The notes beneath the pieces were generated by a model. The model searched no databases and was not told the origin of the DNA. It saw only the letters and a program-made list of their open reading frames with translations. Of a DNA stretch of 64,000 bases, positions 31,001 to 38,596 are shown piece after piece. Within the stretch, counting starts at the first letter, position 1, and every line of letters begins with the position of its first letter. The DNA comes from Variovorax sp. PAMC28562 (GTDB taxonomy: Bacteria; Pseudomonadota; Gammaproteobacteria; Burkholderiales; Burkholderiaceae_C). Made by a program: the position numbers and the translations under genes. The stretch lies in NCBI RefSeq assembly GCF_014303735.1, contig NZ_CP060296.1:3307501-3371500 (forward strand). The letters are read 5' to 3'.

Positions 31001-31327
31001 CAGGCACGTGACGCGGCCTCGTTCGCGCAACGCATCCGTTCTGGTTCGGGTGCGTGGGCATGGGACGAGCGCATGATCGACTGGCACGGCAACGAGGTCA
31101 CTCTGGTCCATGAAGGCGAGCAATTGCGTATCGACCGACTGGTGCGCCATCGAGAAACCGGTGCCTGGTGGGTGCTCGACTACAAGTCCACGGCGCACCC
31201 CGAACGCGATGCCTCGCTCATCGCGCAGATGCAGCGCTACCGCGTTGCCGTGCAAAACGCCAACCCCGGTGTCACGGTACGCGCCGCGTTCCTCACCGGG
31301 CAGGGCGAACTGGTATCCCTTGAATGA
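28064..31327 (+). CDS. addA: UvrD/Rep-type helicase-nuclease, AddA-like subunit
   Basis: A 1087-residue superfamily 1A helicase. Walker A is EACAGAGKTW (32-41), motif Ia ITFTKKAAGEMRERL, Walker B LLIDEFQDTNPLQW, motif III VGDPKQSIYRFRRAEP, motif V LLTVHGAKGLEADNVVL and motif VI YVATTRARERLVLS. The C-terminal RecB-like nuclease shows LRIDRLV and WWVLDYKST. The ATG at 28064 overlaps the addB stop; the longer frame upstream is a shadow of addB. No RecC is seen, so AddAB is preferred over RecBCD. The downstream flavoprotein overlaps by four bases. Confidence 0.92.
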   Translation: MSAPAYGRNGKPVTREAFYAVACDPRRSVAVEACAGAGKTWMLVSRIVRALLEHGDGACEAHEILAITFTKKAAGEMRERLDQWLEDFAQRTPEELVGELIVRGVEPAEAAEAAPRLQSLYRRLLDGGRPVQFRTFHAWFAGLLRNAPLAVLRDLKLPANYELLEDDAEARAHTWRPFFEALTEDKDALADYYAVVATHGRSQATKALGEALTRRVEFALADAESSVQHFGTLYPALAGFDAPTHGLRGDFVRQQWLARAATLGREANKTPQKAAEVIVDVFGSSPLEDEALPGVLTRLRKAFFVATEDRLNKNLQKYAAAQEAEADLQLLCAAEAQHAAWLYQQRMTRLTRVLLASFAAVKRAHGWVDMNDVEQAAQMLLGESALSGWVQERLDARIAHLLIDEFQDTNPLQWHALYSWLSAYGGAVGRAPRVFIVGDPKQSIYRFRRAEPQVFIAAKAFVVDVLDGDRLDCDHTHRNAQGVVGLVNQAMGAAQEAGEFDGYRAHTTERRDDGEVLKLPPIGRDAVNGAAAAAPADDGMLHWRDSLTTPRVLPEEQLLQKECEQAARWIAQRIADGTPPKQIMVLARRRSRLAAMQDALRELHIPTQQPEKNELHDAPEVQDIVALVDVLVSPAHDLSLARALRSPLFGIGDDDLVQLALRQRAQPGMAWLALLMGDDLPAALAPLGERLQRWRTLLSTLPPHDALDAIYHDGDVLARFGAAAPAALRQTVLANLRGLLAASLEIDGARFATPYGLVRALRAGGVRAPAVTAPDAVRLLTVHGAKGLEADNVVLLDCDAAAPRSQTMGVLVEWKGGDSKPTRFVFTASEKSPPACATPLLEEEQRARHREELNGLYVATTRARERLVLSAVEPARQNEGSWWVRLERGCTPIEVDELLAMPMAAVGTVGSFTLKEAPIEHQVQANAAVATVKRVAAVDVRAAAFGEAMHRLLEWAVPGEPLRTAHVRAAAREFMLDAAQARDAASFAQRIRSGSGAWAWDERMIDWHGNEVTLVHEGEQLRIDRLVRHRETGAWWVLDYKSTAHPERDASLIAQMQRYRVAVQNANPGVTVRAAFLTGQGELVSLE

Positions 31328-32556
31328 GTGTTGAAAAAAATGTTGTCGTCATCGGTGGCGGCCCTGCAGGCTTGATGGCCGCCGAGGTATTGAGTGCAGC
31401 TGGTGCCAAAGTGCAGCTGTACGACGCGATGCCCTCGGTCGGTCGCAAGTTTCTGTTGGCGGGAAAGGGCGGTTTGAACCTGACCCACTCCGAGCCTTTC
31501 AACATTTTTGCGAGCCGCTTCGGTGATCGCCGCGCGGCGCTCCAACCGATGCTCGATGCGTTCGGGCCCGAGCAGTTGCGCGCGTGGGCGCTCGGTCTCG
31601 GCGTCGAGACTTTCGTCGGCACGTCGGGCCGTGTGTTTCCGACGAGCATGAAAGCCGCACCGCTGTTGCGCGCATGGCTGCATCGGTTGCGCGCTGCGGG
31701 CGTGCAGTTTCATATGCGACATCGCTGGCTGGGATGGGCCGGTGACGAAAACGGTTTGCTCCGCTTCGCAACGCCGGGCGGCGAAACCACCGTGCATGCC
31801 GATGCCGTGGTTCTGGCACTCGGCGGTGCGAGCTGGTCGCGACTGGGCTCCGATGGCGCTTGGGCGCCGTGGCTGAAAGAACTTGGTGTCGATGTCGCGC
31901 CGCTGTTGCCATCCAATTGCGGCTTCGATATTGGCTGGAGCGAGTATTTTTCGACGCGGTTCGCGGGACAGCCGTTCAAGTCGGTCGCGATCGAGTTCAC
32001 GGATTCGCAAGGCCGACGCTTCGCCCGCAAAGGCGAATTCGTCGCGACTGCGACCGGCATCGAAGGCAGCCTGATCTATGCGGCTTCTGCGCTGCTGCGC
32101 GATGAAATCGCGAAGGAAGGGAGCGCCACGCTGACCCTGGATTTGCTTCCGGATCGCACGGCAGGCCAGGTGCTGGCTGCGGTAACGCATCCGCGTGGCG
32201 CACGGTCGCTCAGCAGCCATTTGAAAAGCCGCCTCGGCCTGGACGGCATCAAGGCTGGCGTACTGCATGAAGTGATGACGCGAGAAGCGATGCAGGTGCC
32301 CGAACAACTGGCCGCGGCGATCAAGGCCGTGCCATTGCGGCTGGTCGCCACTCGGCCCATCGACGAGGCGATCAGTAGCGCCGGCGGTGTGCGCTTCGAT
32401 GCACTCGACGAGCGGCTGATGGTCAAGGCGCTGCCAGGCGTGTTTTGTGCTGGCGAGATGCTCGACTGGGAGGCACCGACGGGCGGCTACCTCATGACCG
32501 CGGCGATGGCGAGTGGCGCTGCCGCTGCGCTGGGCGCGTTGGTCAGTCACAACTAA
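31324..32556 (+). CDS. HI0933/YhiN-type FAD-dependent oxidoreductase
   Basis: A 410-residue flavoprotein: dinucleotide motif VVVIGGGPAGLMAAE, the family signature VGRKFLLAGKGGLNLTHSE, a middle domain, and C-terminal GVFCAGEMLDWEAPTGGYLM closing the FAD site. The family is widespread and its reaction is not established. The start overlaps the addA stop (ATGA), so it is co-translated with the recombination genes, without a known functional link. A bidirectional terminator follows. Confidence 0.88.
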   Translation: MSVEKNVVVIGGGPAGLMAAEVLSAAGAKVQLYDAMPSVGRKFLLAGKGGLNLTHSEPFNIFASRFGDRRAALQPMLDAFGPEQLRAWALGLGVETFVGTSGRVFPTSMKAAPLLRAWLHRLRAAGVQFHMRHRWLGWAGDENGLLRFATPGGETTVHADAVVLALGGASWSRLGSDGAWAPWLKELGVDVAPLLPSNCGFDIGWSEYFSTRFAGQPFKSVAIEFTDSQGRRFARKGEFVATATGIEGSLIYAASALLRDEIAKEGSATLTLDLLPDRTAGQVLAAVTHPRGARSLSSHLKSRLGLDGIKAGVLHEVMTREAMQVPEQLAAAIKAVPLRLVATRPIDEAISSAGGVRFDALDERLMVKALPGVFCAGEMLDWEAPTGGYLMTAAMASGAAAALGALVSHN

Positions 32557-32564
32557 AAGGAGCG

Positions 32565-32594
32565 CTCGAGTCGCTCAGGACTCGAGGCATTTTT
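32565..32594. terminator. Bidirectional terminator between flavoprotein gene and SRP RNA
   Basis: CTCGAGTC and GACTCGAG form a perfect eight-pair stem around GCTCAG. A T-run follows on the plus strand (32590-32594), and a shorter TTTT lies beyond it on the minus strand, so it can end both convergent transcripts. Confidence 0.8.
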
Positions 32595-32596
32595 GA

Positions 32597-32698
32597 GGTT
32601 GACGAGCCTTACCCCCGGCACTGACTACGCAGTTAGGGCTGCTTGGTTCCCCACCTGACCCGGTTGGCCACTTCACCATGCGGGGAGGCCCGTCAGCC
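32597..32698 (-). ncRNA. ffs: Signal recognition particle 4.5S RNA
   Basis: About 102 bases on the minus strand. The conserved Ffh-binding hairpin is recognisable as GGTCAGGTGGGGAACCAAGC then AGCC, corresponding to the GGTCAGG...GGAAGGAAGCAGCC core of E. coli. The ends GGCTGACGGGCC and GGCTCGTCAACC pair with one mismatch to close the rod. A TACAAT box lies just upstream (minus strand), and a terminator lies downstream. The ends are estimated from the closing helix. It sits immediately before dnaX in opposite direction. Confidence 0.9.
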
Positions 32699-32802
32699 TT
32701 TATTGTAGGCCACAGATTTCACCGGACCATCTGCAAGGTTTAGATGGCCGCATGGTGAGGGTAGCTCGGGAAACGCGCACTGTGCCGCCCTAAAATAACT
32801 CG

Positions 32803-34713
32803 ATGTCTTATCTCGTGCTCGCCCGCAAATACCGGCCCCGGACCTTCGAAGAAATGGTCGGCCAGGAGCATGTGGTGCAAGCGTTGGCCAATGCGCTGAC
32901 GACACAGCGGTTGCATCACGCCTATCTGTTCACCGGCACCCGCGGCGTCGGCAAGACCACCGTGTCCCGCATCCTGGCCAAGTCGCTCAATTGCCAGGGG
33001 CCAGACGGGCAGGGTGGTATCACCGCGACGCCGTGCGGCGTGTGCCAGGCCTGCAAGGACATCGACGCCGGTCGCTTCGTCGACTACACCGAGCTCGATG
33101 CCGCGTCGAACCGTGGTGTCGACGAAGTCCAGTCGCTTCTCGAGCAGTCGGTCTACAAACCGGTGCAGGGTCGCTTCAAGGTCTTCATGATCGACGAAGT
33201 GCACATGCTGACCAACACCGCGTTCAACGCGATGCTCAAGACGCTCGAAGAGCCACCCGAATACCTCAAGTTCGTGCTTGCCACCACCGATCCGCAGAAA
33301 GTGCCGGTCACCGTGCTGTCGCGTTGCCTGCAGTTCAACCTGCGCCCGATGGCGCCCGAAACCATCCTGGAGCATCTGACCGGCGTGCTGCAAACCGAAG
33401 CGGTGCCGGCCGAAGTGCAGGCGTTGCGCTTGCTGGCCCGTGCCGCCCGTGGATCGATGCGCGATGCGCTGTCGCTCACCGATCAGGCGATCGCATTCGG
33501 CAACGGCGAGCTGCTCGAAAACGGCGTGCGCACGATGCTGGGCAGTGTCGACCGCGGCCATGTGTTCAAGCTGATCGAGGCGCTCGCTACGGGCGATGGC
33601 AAGACGGTGGTCGACACTTCGGAAGCGCTGCGCCGCGACGGCATGTCAGCCGCGTCCACGCTGGAAGAAATGACGGCGGTGCTGCAAGGCATGGCTGTCG
33701 TTCAAGCCGTTCCGTCGCGCGCCGCATCGACCGTAAACGATGCGACCGATCCGGATGCCGCCGAGACCGTGCGCCTCGCCGCGTTGATGCCGCCGGATGA
33801 AACGCAGTTGCTCTATAGCTTGTGCCTGCACGGTCGCGGCGAACTCGGGCTGGCGCCGGACGAATACGCGGCGCTCACGATGGTGCTGCTGCGCCTGTTG
33901 GCCTTCAAGCCTGTGGAAAAAAAAACTCTGAATGAAGCGTTGCCGGCAGAGCGTGCAGCTTCGATCTCCAATGTTGCGACCGTGGATGTTGTGGAGGCAA
34001 CGCTAGCGGCAGCGCGGGCTTTCACATCGCTCCCGATACGGCAGATGACCGAGCACCCGCCTGCGTCACCCCCCATAGCCTCCCCCGCGCAGAACGCAAT
34101 CGTGGCGCCCCCCGGTCAACGCCTGGCCGTCGTGACTTCGTCCTCGCGGAGCGATGAAGAACGAAGGCCCGCAGCGTCGTTCGACGCTATGCAGGGCAAT
34201 GGCAATGGCAATGGCAATGGCAATGAAAACGCCAACGTCGTCGCAGTACCGATGCGGGTTCAGCCGCCACCGAGCCAGCGCGACACCCCGCGCGACGATG
34301 TCAATGCGTCGTCGCCACCGATCCCCTCCAGCGAAGACGGCGACTTCTGGCATGCCACGGTCGGGCAAATGGTCGCTGCCGAAGCCGTCACCGCATTGAC
34401 CCGCGAGCTCGCACTGCAATCGCAACTGGTCGCGCGTGACGTCGACCAGTGGCTGCTGCGCGTCGAGCGCGAATCGCTCAACCAGACATCGACCCGCGAC
34501 AAGCTGCAGACCGCACTGGCTGTGCTCGGCCACGGCGTGGCGATCTCCATCGAAATCGGCGTGGTGATCGACAGCCCCGCGCGCCGCAACAAACAGGTCG
34601 CGGAGGCGCGCCAGCGTGCCGCTGAAGAGGCGATCAACAGCGATCCGGATGTGCAGGCGCTGATGCGCGACTTCGACGCGAAAATCGTCCCCGGAACCTT
34701 GCGGCCGGCATAG
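32803..34713 (+). CDS. dnaX: DNA polymerase III subunits gamma/tau
   Basis: A 636-residue clamp-loader ATPase. Walker A GTRGVGKT (45-52), zinc cysteines C64, C78, C81, C84, Walker B FMIDEVHML and the SRC motif VTVLSRCLQF are present. Domain III ends near residue 370; the tail is proline- and serine-rich, then tau-specific. At codons 372-375 a run of nine A (33917-33925) occurs; shifting either way gives a stop within four codons, so a gamma-like product of about 375 residues is possible. A GGCAAT repeat encodes (GN)5 in the tail. It heads dnaX-ebfC-recR. Confidence 0.96.
   Translation: MSYLVLARKYRPRTFEEMVGQEHVVQALANALTTQRLHHAYLFTGTRGVGKTTVSRILAKSLNCQGPDGQGGITATPCGVCQACKDIDAGRFVDYTELDAASNRGVDEVQSLLEQSVYKPVQGRFKVFMIDEVHMLTNTAFNAMLKTLEEPPEYLKFVLATTDPQKVPVTVLSRCLQFNLRPMAPETILEHLTGVLQTEAVPAEVQALRLLARAARGSMRDALSLTDQAIAFGNGELLENGVRTMLGSVDRGHVFKLIEALATGDGKTVVDTSEALRRDGMSAASTLEEMTAVLQGMAVVQAVPSRAASTVNDATDPDAAETVRLAALMPPDETQLLYSLCLHGRGELGLAPDEYAALTMVLLRLLAFKPVEKKTLNEALPAERAASISNVATVDVVEATLAAARAFTSLPIRQMTEHPPASPPIASPAQNAIVAPPGQRLAVVTSSSRSDEERRPAASFDAMQGNGNGNGNGNENANVVAVPMRVQPPPSQRDTPRDDVNASSPPIPSSEDGDFWHATVGQMVAAEAVTALTRELALQSQLVARDVDQWLLRVERESLNQTSTRDKLQTALAVLGHGVAISIEIGVVIDSPARRNKQVAEARQRAAEEAINSDPDVQALMRDFDAKIVPGTLRPA
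33917..33925 (+). promoter_or_regulatory. A9 slippery run in dnaX (candidate gamma-forming site)
   Basis: The frame reads GAA AAA AAA ACT CTG AAT GAA. A -1 change (or one extra A in the mRNA) gives AAC TCT GAA TGA; a +1 change (or one A fewer) gives CTC TGA. Both end at the domain III/IV border. Confidence 0.6.
34195..34224 (+). repeat. Hexanucleotide tandem repeat (GGCAAT)5 inside dnaX
   Basis: Five perfect copies of GGCAAT encode Gly-Asn repeats in the flexible linker of tau. Copy-number change would keep the frame. Confidence 0.95.
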
Positions 34714-34758
34714 CCACAATCCAATCCATTCAATCATTCCAACCACCAGGATCAAACG

Positions 34759-35091
34759 ATGTTCAACAAAGGACAACTTGCCGGCCTCATGAAGCAGGCG
34801 CAGGCAATGCAGGACAACCTCAAGAAGGCACAAGACGAGCTCGCCACGATCGAGGTCGAAGGCGAGTCGGGCGCAGGCCTGGTCAAGGTGCTGATGACCT
34901 GCAAGCACGACGTGAAGCGCATCACCATCGACCCGAGCCTGCTGGCCGACGACAAGGACATGCTCGAGGACCTCGTGGCCGCTGCCTTCAACGCCGCGGT
35001 GCGCAAGGCGGAAGAGATGAGCGAGCAGAAGATGGGCAAGCTCACCGCCGGCATGCCCGGCCTGCCGCCCGGCATGAAGCTGCCGTTTTGA
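34759..35091 (+). CDS. ebfC: Nucleoid-associated protein YbaB/EbfC
   Basis: A 110-residue YbaB/EbfC protein: [20 protein letters not shown], helix, central beta sheet with [20 protein letters not shown], and a C-terminal helix ending [12 protein letters not shown]. It binds DNA as a dimer and is almost always between dnaX and recR, as here. An AGGAT-type site precedes its ATG, 45 bases behind dnaX. Confidence 0.95.
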   Translation: MFNKGQLAGLMKQAQAMQDNLKKAQDELATIEVEGESGAGLVKVLMTCKHDVKRITIDPSLLADDKDMLEDLVAAAFNAAVRKAEEMSEQKMGKLTAGMPGLPPGMKLPF

Positions 35092-35103
35092 TGCACGTCA
35101 TCG

Positions 35104-35694
35104 GTGGCTGATTCCAGCTCGCTCGACGCCCTGGTCGATGCGCTGCGCCGCTTGCCGGGCGTCGGCGTCAAGTCGGCTTCGCGCATGGCGTTTCATTTGC
35201 TGCAGCACGATCGCGAGGGCACGCAGATGCTTGCGCGCGCCCTGCAGCAGGCGGCTACGCAAGTGCGGCACTGCGATCGTTGCAACACCTTCACCGAGGC
35301 TGGCATCTGCAGCGTCTGTCTGGATGCGCGTCGCGATGCCACCAAGCTGTGCGTGGTCGAAACACCGGCCGACCAGGCTGCGCTGGAGCGCACGGGCGCT
35401 TTCCGTGGTTATTACTTCGTGCTGATGGGCAAGCTCAGTCCGCTCGATGGCATCGGTCCCAAAGACATCGGCTTGCAAAAGCTGTTCGATCGCGCGCTCG
35501 ACGGTACGGTGAGCGAGGTGATCCTCGCGACCAACTTCACGGCAGAAGGCGAGGCCACAGCGCACGTCATCGGTGAGGCGTTGAAGCAACGCGGCCTGCG
35601 CGTGACGCGGCTGGCGCGCGGCGTGCCGGCAGGCAGCGAGCTGGAATACGTCGATCTCGGCACCATCGCACACGCACTGGTCGACCGGCGCTAG
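35104..35694 (+). CDS. recR: Recombination mediator RecR
   Basis: A 196-residue RecR: helix-hairpin-helix [21 protein letters not shown]4 zinc site [16 protein letters not shown], Toprim domain with [18 protein letters not shown] and [17 protein letters not shown]. It loads RecA with RecFO in gap repair. The start is a GTG at 35104, 12 bases behind ebfC; no nearby ATG matches the family start. Confidence 0.95.
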   Translation: MADSSSLDALVDALRRLPGVGVKSASRMAFHLLQHDREGTQMLARALQQAATQVRHCDRCNTFTEAGICSVCLDARRDATKLCVVETPADQAALERTGAFRGYYFVLMGKLSPLDGIGPKDIGLQKLFDRALDGTVSEVILATNFTAEGEATAHVIGEALKQRGLRVTRLARGVPAGSELEYVDLGTIAHALVDRR

Positions 35695-35829
35695 AGCACG
35701 CACGACCTCGGCTTTTTGGGTGAACCCGGCGATTCTCTTCGTCGGCCAGCAGAGAGCTTCTTGCTTACGTAAAAACCCGCACGGGATGTTCCCGATGCAG
35801 GAGACAAGGGCCGGCCCCAAGCTCACTGC

Positions 35830-36864
35830 ATGCTCAATCGCCGTCTCTTCACTTCTGCAGGCGCGTTGGCCGCTGCGACCATTGCAGTGCCCCGACTGCA
35901 CGCCCAACCCAAACTCGAAAAAACGAAGGTGTCGATTGCCGTCGGAGGCAAGGCTGCGTTCTATTACCTGCCGCTCACCATCTCCGAGCAGCTCGGCTAC
36001 TTCAAGGCAGAGGGCCTCGACGTCGAGATCTCCGACTTCGCAGGTGGCGCACGCGCGCTGCAGGCAGTCGTCGGCGGCTCTGCCGATGTCTGCTCCGGCG
36101 CATTCGAGCACACCATCAACCTGCAGGCAAAGAACCAGGCCTTTCAGTGCTTCGTGCTGCAGGGCCGCGCGCCGCAGATTGCCGTTGGCGTGTCGACCAA
36201 GGCGATGCCCAACTACAAAACGCTGGCCGACCTGAAGGGCAAGAAGATCGGAGTCTCTGCGCCCGGCTCGTCGACCAATATGGTCGCCAACCTCGTGCTG
36301 TCGCGCGGCGGCCTGAAGGCGACCGACGTGAGCTACATCGGCGTCGGCGTCGCGGCTGGCGCGCTCACTGCGCTGCGCTCGGGCCAGATCGACGCGATCA
36401 GCAACACCGATCCGGTGATGACCATGCTCGAGCAAAAGGGCGACGTGAAGATCATCAGCGACACGCGAACCCTCAAGGGTACGCAGGACGTGTTCGGCGG
36501 GATGATGCCCGCGGCGTGTCTCTATGCATCGATGGAGTACATCCAAAAGAATCCGAACACCTGCCAGGCGCTTGCCAATGCGATCGTCCATGGCCTCAAG
36601 TGGCTGCAGACCGCCGGGCCGGGAGACATCATCAAGACCGTGCCGGAGGCCTATCTGCTGGGTGACCGCGCGCTGTATCTCGCGTCGTTCGACAAGGTCC
36701 GCGAATCGATCGCGATCGACGGCATCGTGCCAGCCGATGGACCCAAGACTGCACTCACCGCCATCGCCAGTTTCGACACCAGCGTCAAGGCCGACAAGAT
36801 CGACATCGCCAAGCTGTACACGAACGAATTTGCCAAGCGCGCGAAGGACAGGTTCAAAGCCTGA
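35830..36864 (+). CDS. ABC transporter substrate-binding protein, NitT/TauT (SsuA/Thi5-like) type
   Basis: A 344-residue periplasmic binding protein. The N-terminus MLNRRLFTSAGALAAATIAV with HAQ cleavage is a signal peptide; the double arginine could be read by Tat. YYLPLTISEQLGYFKAEGLDVEI and LADLKGKKIGVSAPGSSTNM are typical of the SsuA/NMT1 family. Ligand (sulfonate, nitrate, pyrimidine precursor or other) cannot be fixed. A strong terminator lies between this gene and its ATPase gene, so the binding protein may be made in excess. Confidence 0.87.
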   Translation: MLNRRLFTSAGALAAATIAVPRLHAQPKLEKTKVSIAVGGKAAFYYLPLTISEQLGYFKAEGLDVEISDFAGGARALQAVVGGSADVCSGAFEHTINLQAKNQAFQCFVLQGRAPQIAVGVSTKAMPNYKTLADLKGKKIGVSAPGSSTNMVANLVLSRGGLKATDVSYIGVGVAAGALTALRSGQIDAISNTDPVMTMLEQKGDVKIISDTRTLKGTQDVFGGMMPAACLYASMEYIQKNPNTCQALANAIVHGLKWLQTAGPGDIIKTVPEAYLLGDRALYLASFDKVRESIAIDGIVPADGPKTALTAIASFDTSVKADKIDIAKLYTNEFAKRAKDRFKA

Positions 36865-36880
36865 CTTTCGAGCGTCCAGC

Positions 36881-36904
36881 GACCCGGCTTCGGCCGGGTT
36901 TTTT
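36881..36904 (+). terminator. Terminator between binding-protein and ATPase genes
   Basis: ACCCGGC and GCCGGGT enclose a TTCG tetraloop, followed by six T. It lies 17 bases behind the binding-protein stop and 41 before the ATPase ATG. Confidence 0.9.
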
Positions 36905-36944
36905 CTTTGTCGGCACCGCGAACCGCGATGCCAAAATCCCCGTC

Positions 36945-37760
36945 ATGTCCGAATACGCTCTCGAACTTCTCGACATCTCCTGCACCTTCAGATCGAAGGA
37001 CGATCCGGGCCAACGCTACACCGCGGTGGCCGACACCACGCTGCGCATCAAGGCCGGCGAATTCGTCTCCGTCGTCGGGCCGACCGGCTGCGGCAAATCG
37101 ACATTGCTCAACGTCGGCGCCGGGTTGTTGACGCCGTCTTCGGGCGTCATCAAGGTGTTCGGCGAGCCGCTGGTCGGCATCAACAAGCGCGCCGGCTACA
37201 TGTTCCAGAGCGAAGCGTTGATGCCCTGGCGCAGCACGCTCGACAACGTGATGGTCGGCCTGCAGTACCGCGGCGTGCCCGATGCAGAAGCCAGGTCGCA
37301 GGGCAATGCATGGCTTGCTCGCGTCGGTCTCTCGGGCTTTGGAGACCGCTATCCCCACCAGTTGTCCGGCGGCATGCGAAAGCGTGCTGCGCTGGCGCAA
37401 ACGCTGGCGCTCGACCCCGACATCATCCTGATGGACGAACCCTTCAGCGCGCTCGACGTGCAGACGCGACAGCTGATGGAAAACGAAGTGCTTGCCCTGT
37501 GGGCGGCCAAGAAGAAGGCGGTGCTCTTCATCACGCACGACCTGGACGAAGCCATCGCGATGAGCGACCGTGTCGTGGTGCTGTCTGCCGGACCGGCCAC
37601 ACACCCGATCGGCGAGTTCAACATCGACCTGGCGCGGCCGCGTGACGTGGCCGAGGTGCGCACGCACCCGCGCTTCGTCGAGCTGCACACGCAGATATGG
37701 AACGTGCTGCGCGACGAGGTGCTCAAGGGCTACGCTCAACAGCTGAAGAAGGCGGCGTGA
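36945..37760 (+). CDS. ABC transporter ATP-binding protein, NitT/TauT type
   Basis: A 271-residue ABC ATPase: Walker A GPTGCGKST, Q-loop GYMFQSEALMPWRSTLDNV, signature QLSGGMRKRAALAQTL, Walker B IILMDEPFSALDVQT, H-loop FITHDLDEAIAMSD. The MFQ...LMPWR pattern is that of TauB/SsuB. Its stop overlaps the permease ATG by one base. It powers the transporter fed by the binding protein upstream. Confidence 0.92.
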   Translation: MSEYALELLDISCTFRSKDDPGQRYTAVADTTLRIKAGEFVSVVGPTGCGKSTLLNVGAGLLTPSSGVIKVFGEPLVGINKRAGYMFQSEALMPWRSTLDNVMVGLQYRGVPDAEARSQGNAWLARVGLSGFGDRYPHQLSGGMRKRAALAQTLALDPDIILMDEPFSALDVQTRQLMENEVLALWAAKKKAVLFITHDLDEAIAMSDRVVVLSAGPATHPIGEFNIDLARPRDVAEVRTHPRFVELHTQIWNVLRDEVLKGYAQQLKKAA

Positions 37761-38593
37761 TGACCTTGAAGCCGAACGAACGCAACGCGCGCTTCTGGCA
37801 GCTAACCCTGCTGGTCGTCATTCTCGTGGCGTGGCATGTGGCCTCGCGCAATCAGCAGTTCGCCTTCTTCCTCGGCGAACCGATTCAGGTGGCAGGGCGC
37901 ATCTGGAGCTGGTTCATGCCGTTCAGCGTGCCGGCGAACCCGCTCTTTCCCGATGGCCTGAAAGGCAACGCCGACATCTACCTGCACCTCGGCACCACGT
38001 TGATCGAAACCGTGTTGGCCTTTTTCATCGGCACCGCACTTGGCCTGGCGTGTGGACTGTGGCTCGCGCTGGCACCCACCGCCAGCCTCATCCTCGACCC
38101 GTACATCAAGGCCGCGAACTCGATGCCACGCGTGATCCTCGCACCGATCTTTTCGCTGTGGCTGGGCCTGGGGATCTGGAGCAAGGTCGCTCTGGCGGTC
38201 ACGCTGGTGTTCTTCATCGTGTTCTTCAACGTGTACCAGGGTGTGCGCGAAGTGAGTCCGGTGATCCTGGCCAACGCTCGGATGCTTGGCGCCAACCAGC
38301 GGCAGTTGCTGCGCACCGTCTACCTGCCGAGCGCAACCAGCTGGGTGTTTTCCAGTTTGCACACCTCGGTGGGCCTGGCCTTCGTCGGCGCGGTGGTGGG
38401 CGAGTATCTAGGGTCGGCGCGTGGCGTCGGCTACTTGATCTTGCAGGCTGAAGGTACCTTCGACGTCAACACCGTCTTCGCCGGCATCGTCGTGCTCACT
38501 GCATTCGCACTGGTGCTCGACGGCATCGTCGGTCTGGTCGAGAAGCGTCTGATGAAGTGGCAACCCAGGAGTGGTGAGACCGAGAAGCTCTGA
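37760..38593 (+). CDS. ABC transporter permease, NitT/TauT type
   Basis: A 277-residue BPD-type permease with about six helices. The EAA loop reads EVSPVILANARMLGANQRQLLRTVYLP, and GLAFVGAVVGEYLGSARGVGYLI is typical of SsuC/TauC. The ATG at 37760 shares its A with the ATPase stop. The gene converges with the transglycosylase gene, with only three bases between stops. Confidence 0.9.
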   Translation: MTLKPNERNARFWQLTLLVVILVAWHVASRNQQFAFFLGEPIQVAGRIWSWFMPFSVPANPLFPDGLKGNADIYLHLGTTLIETVLAFFIGTALGLACGLWLALAPTASLILDPYIKAANSMPRVILAPIFSLWLGLGIWSKVALAVTLVFFIVFFNVYQGVREVSPVILANARMLGANQRQLLRTVYLPSATSWVFSSLHTSVGLAFVGAVVGEYLGSARGVGYLILQAEGTFDVNTVFAGIVVLTAFALVLDGIVGLVEKRLMKWQPRSGETEKL

Positions 38594-38596
38594 GCT

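Noticed and set aside
28013..31255. A 1080-residue open frame on the minus strand
   Set aside because: It is the exact antisense of addA. GC-rich codon bias leaves antisense frames open; it has no recognisable domain, and addA has complete helicase and nuclease motifs.
32565..32586. CTCGAG palindromes as an attachment site or integration scar
   Set aside because: The stem plus T-runs between convergent genes is fully explained as a terminator.
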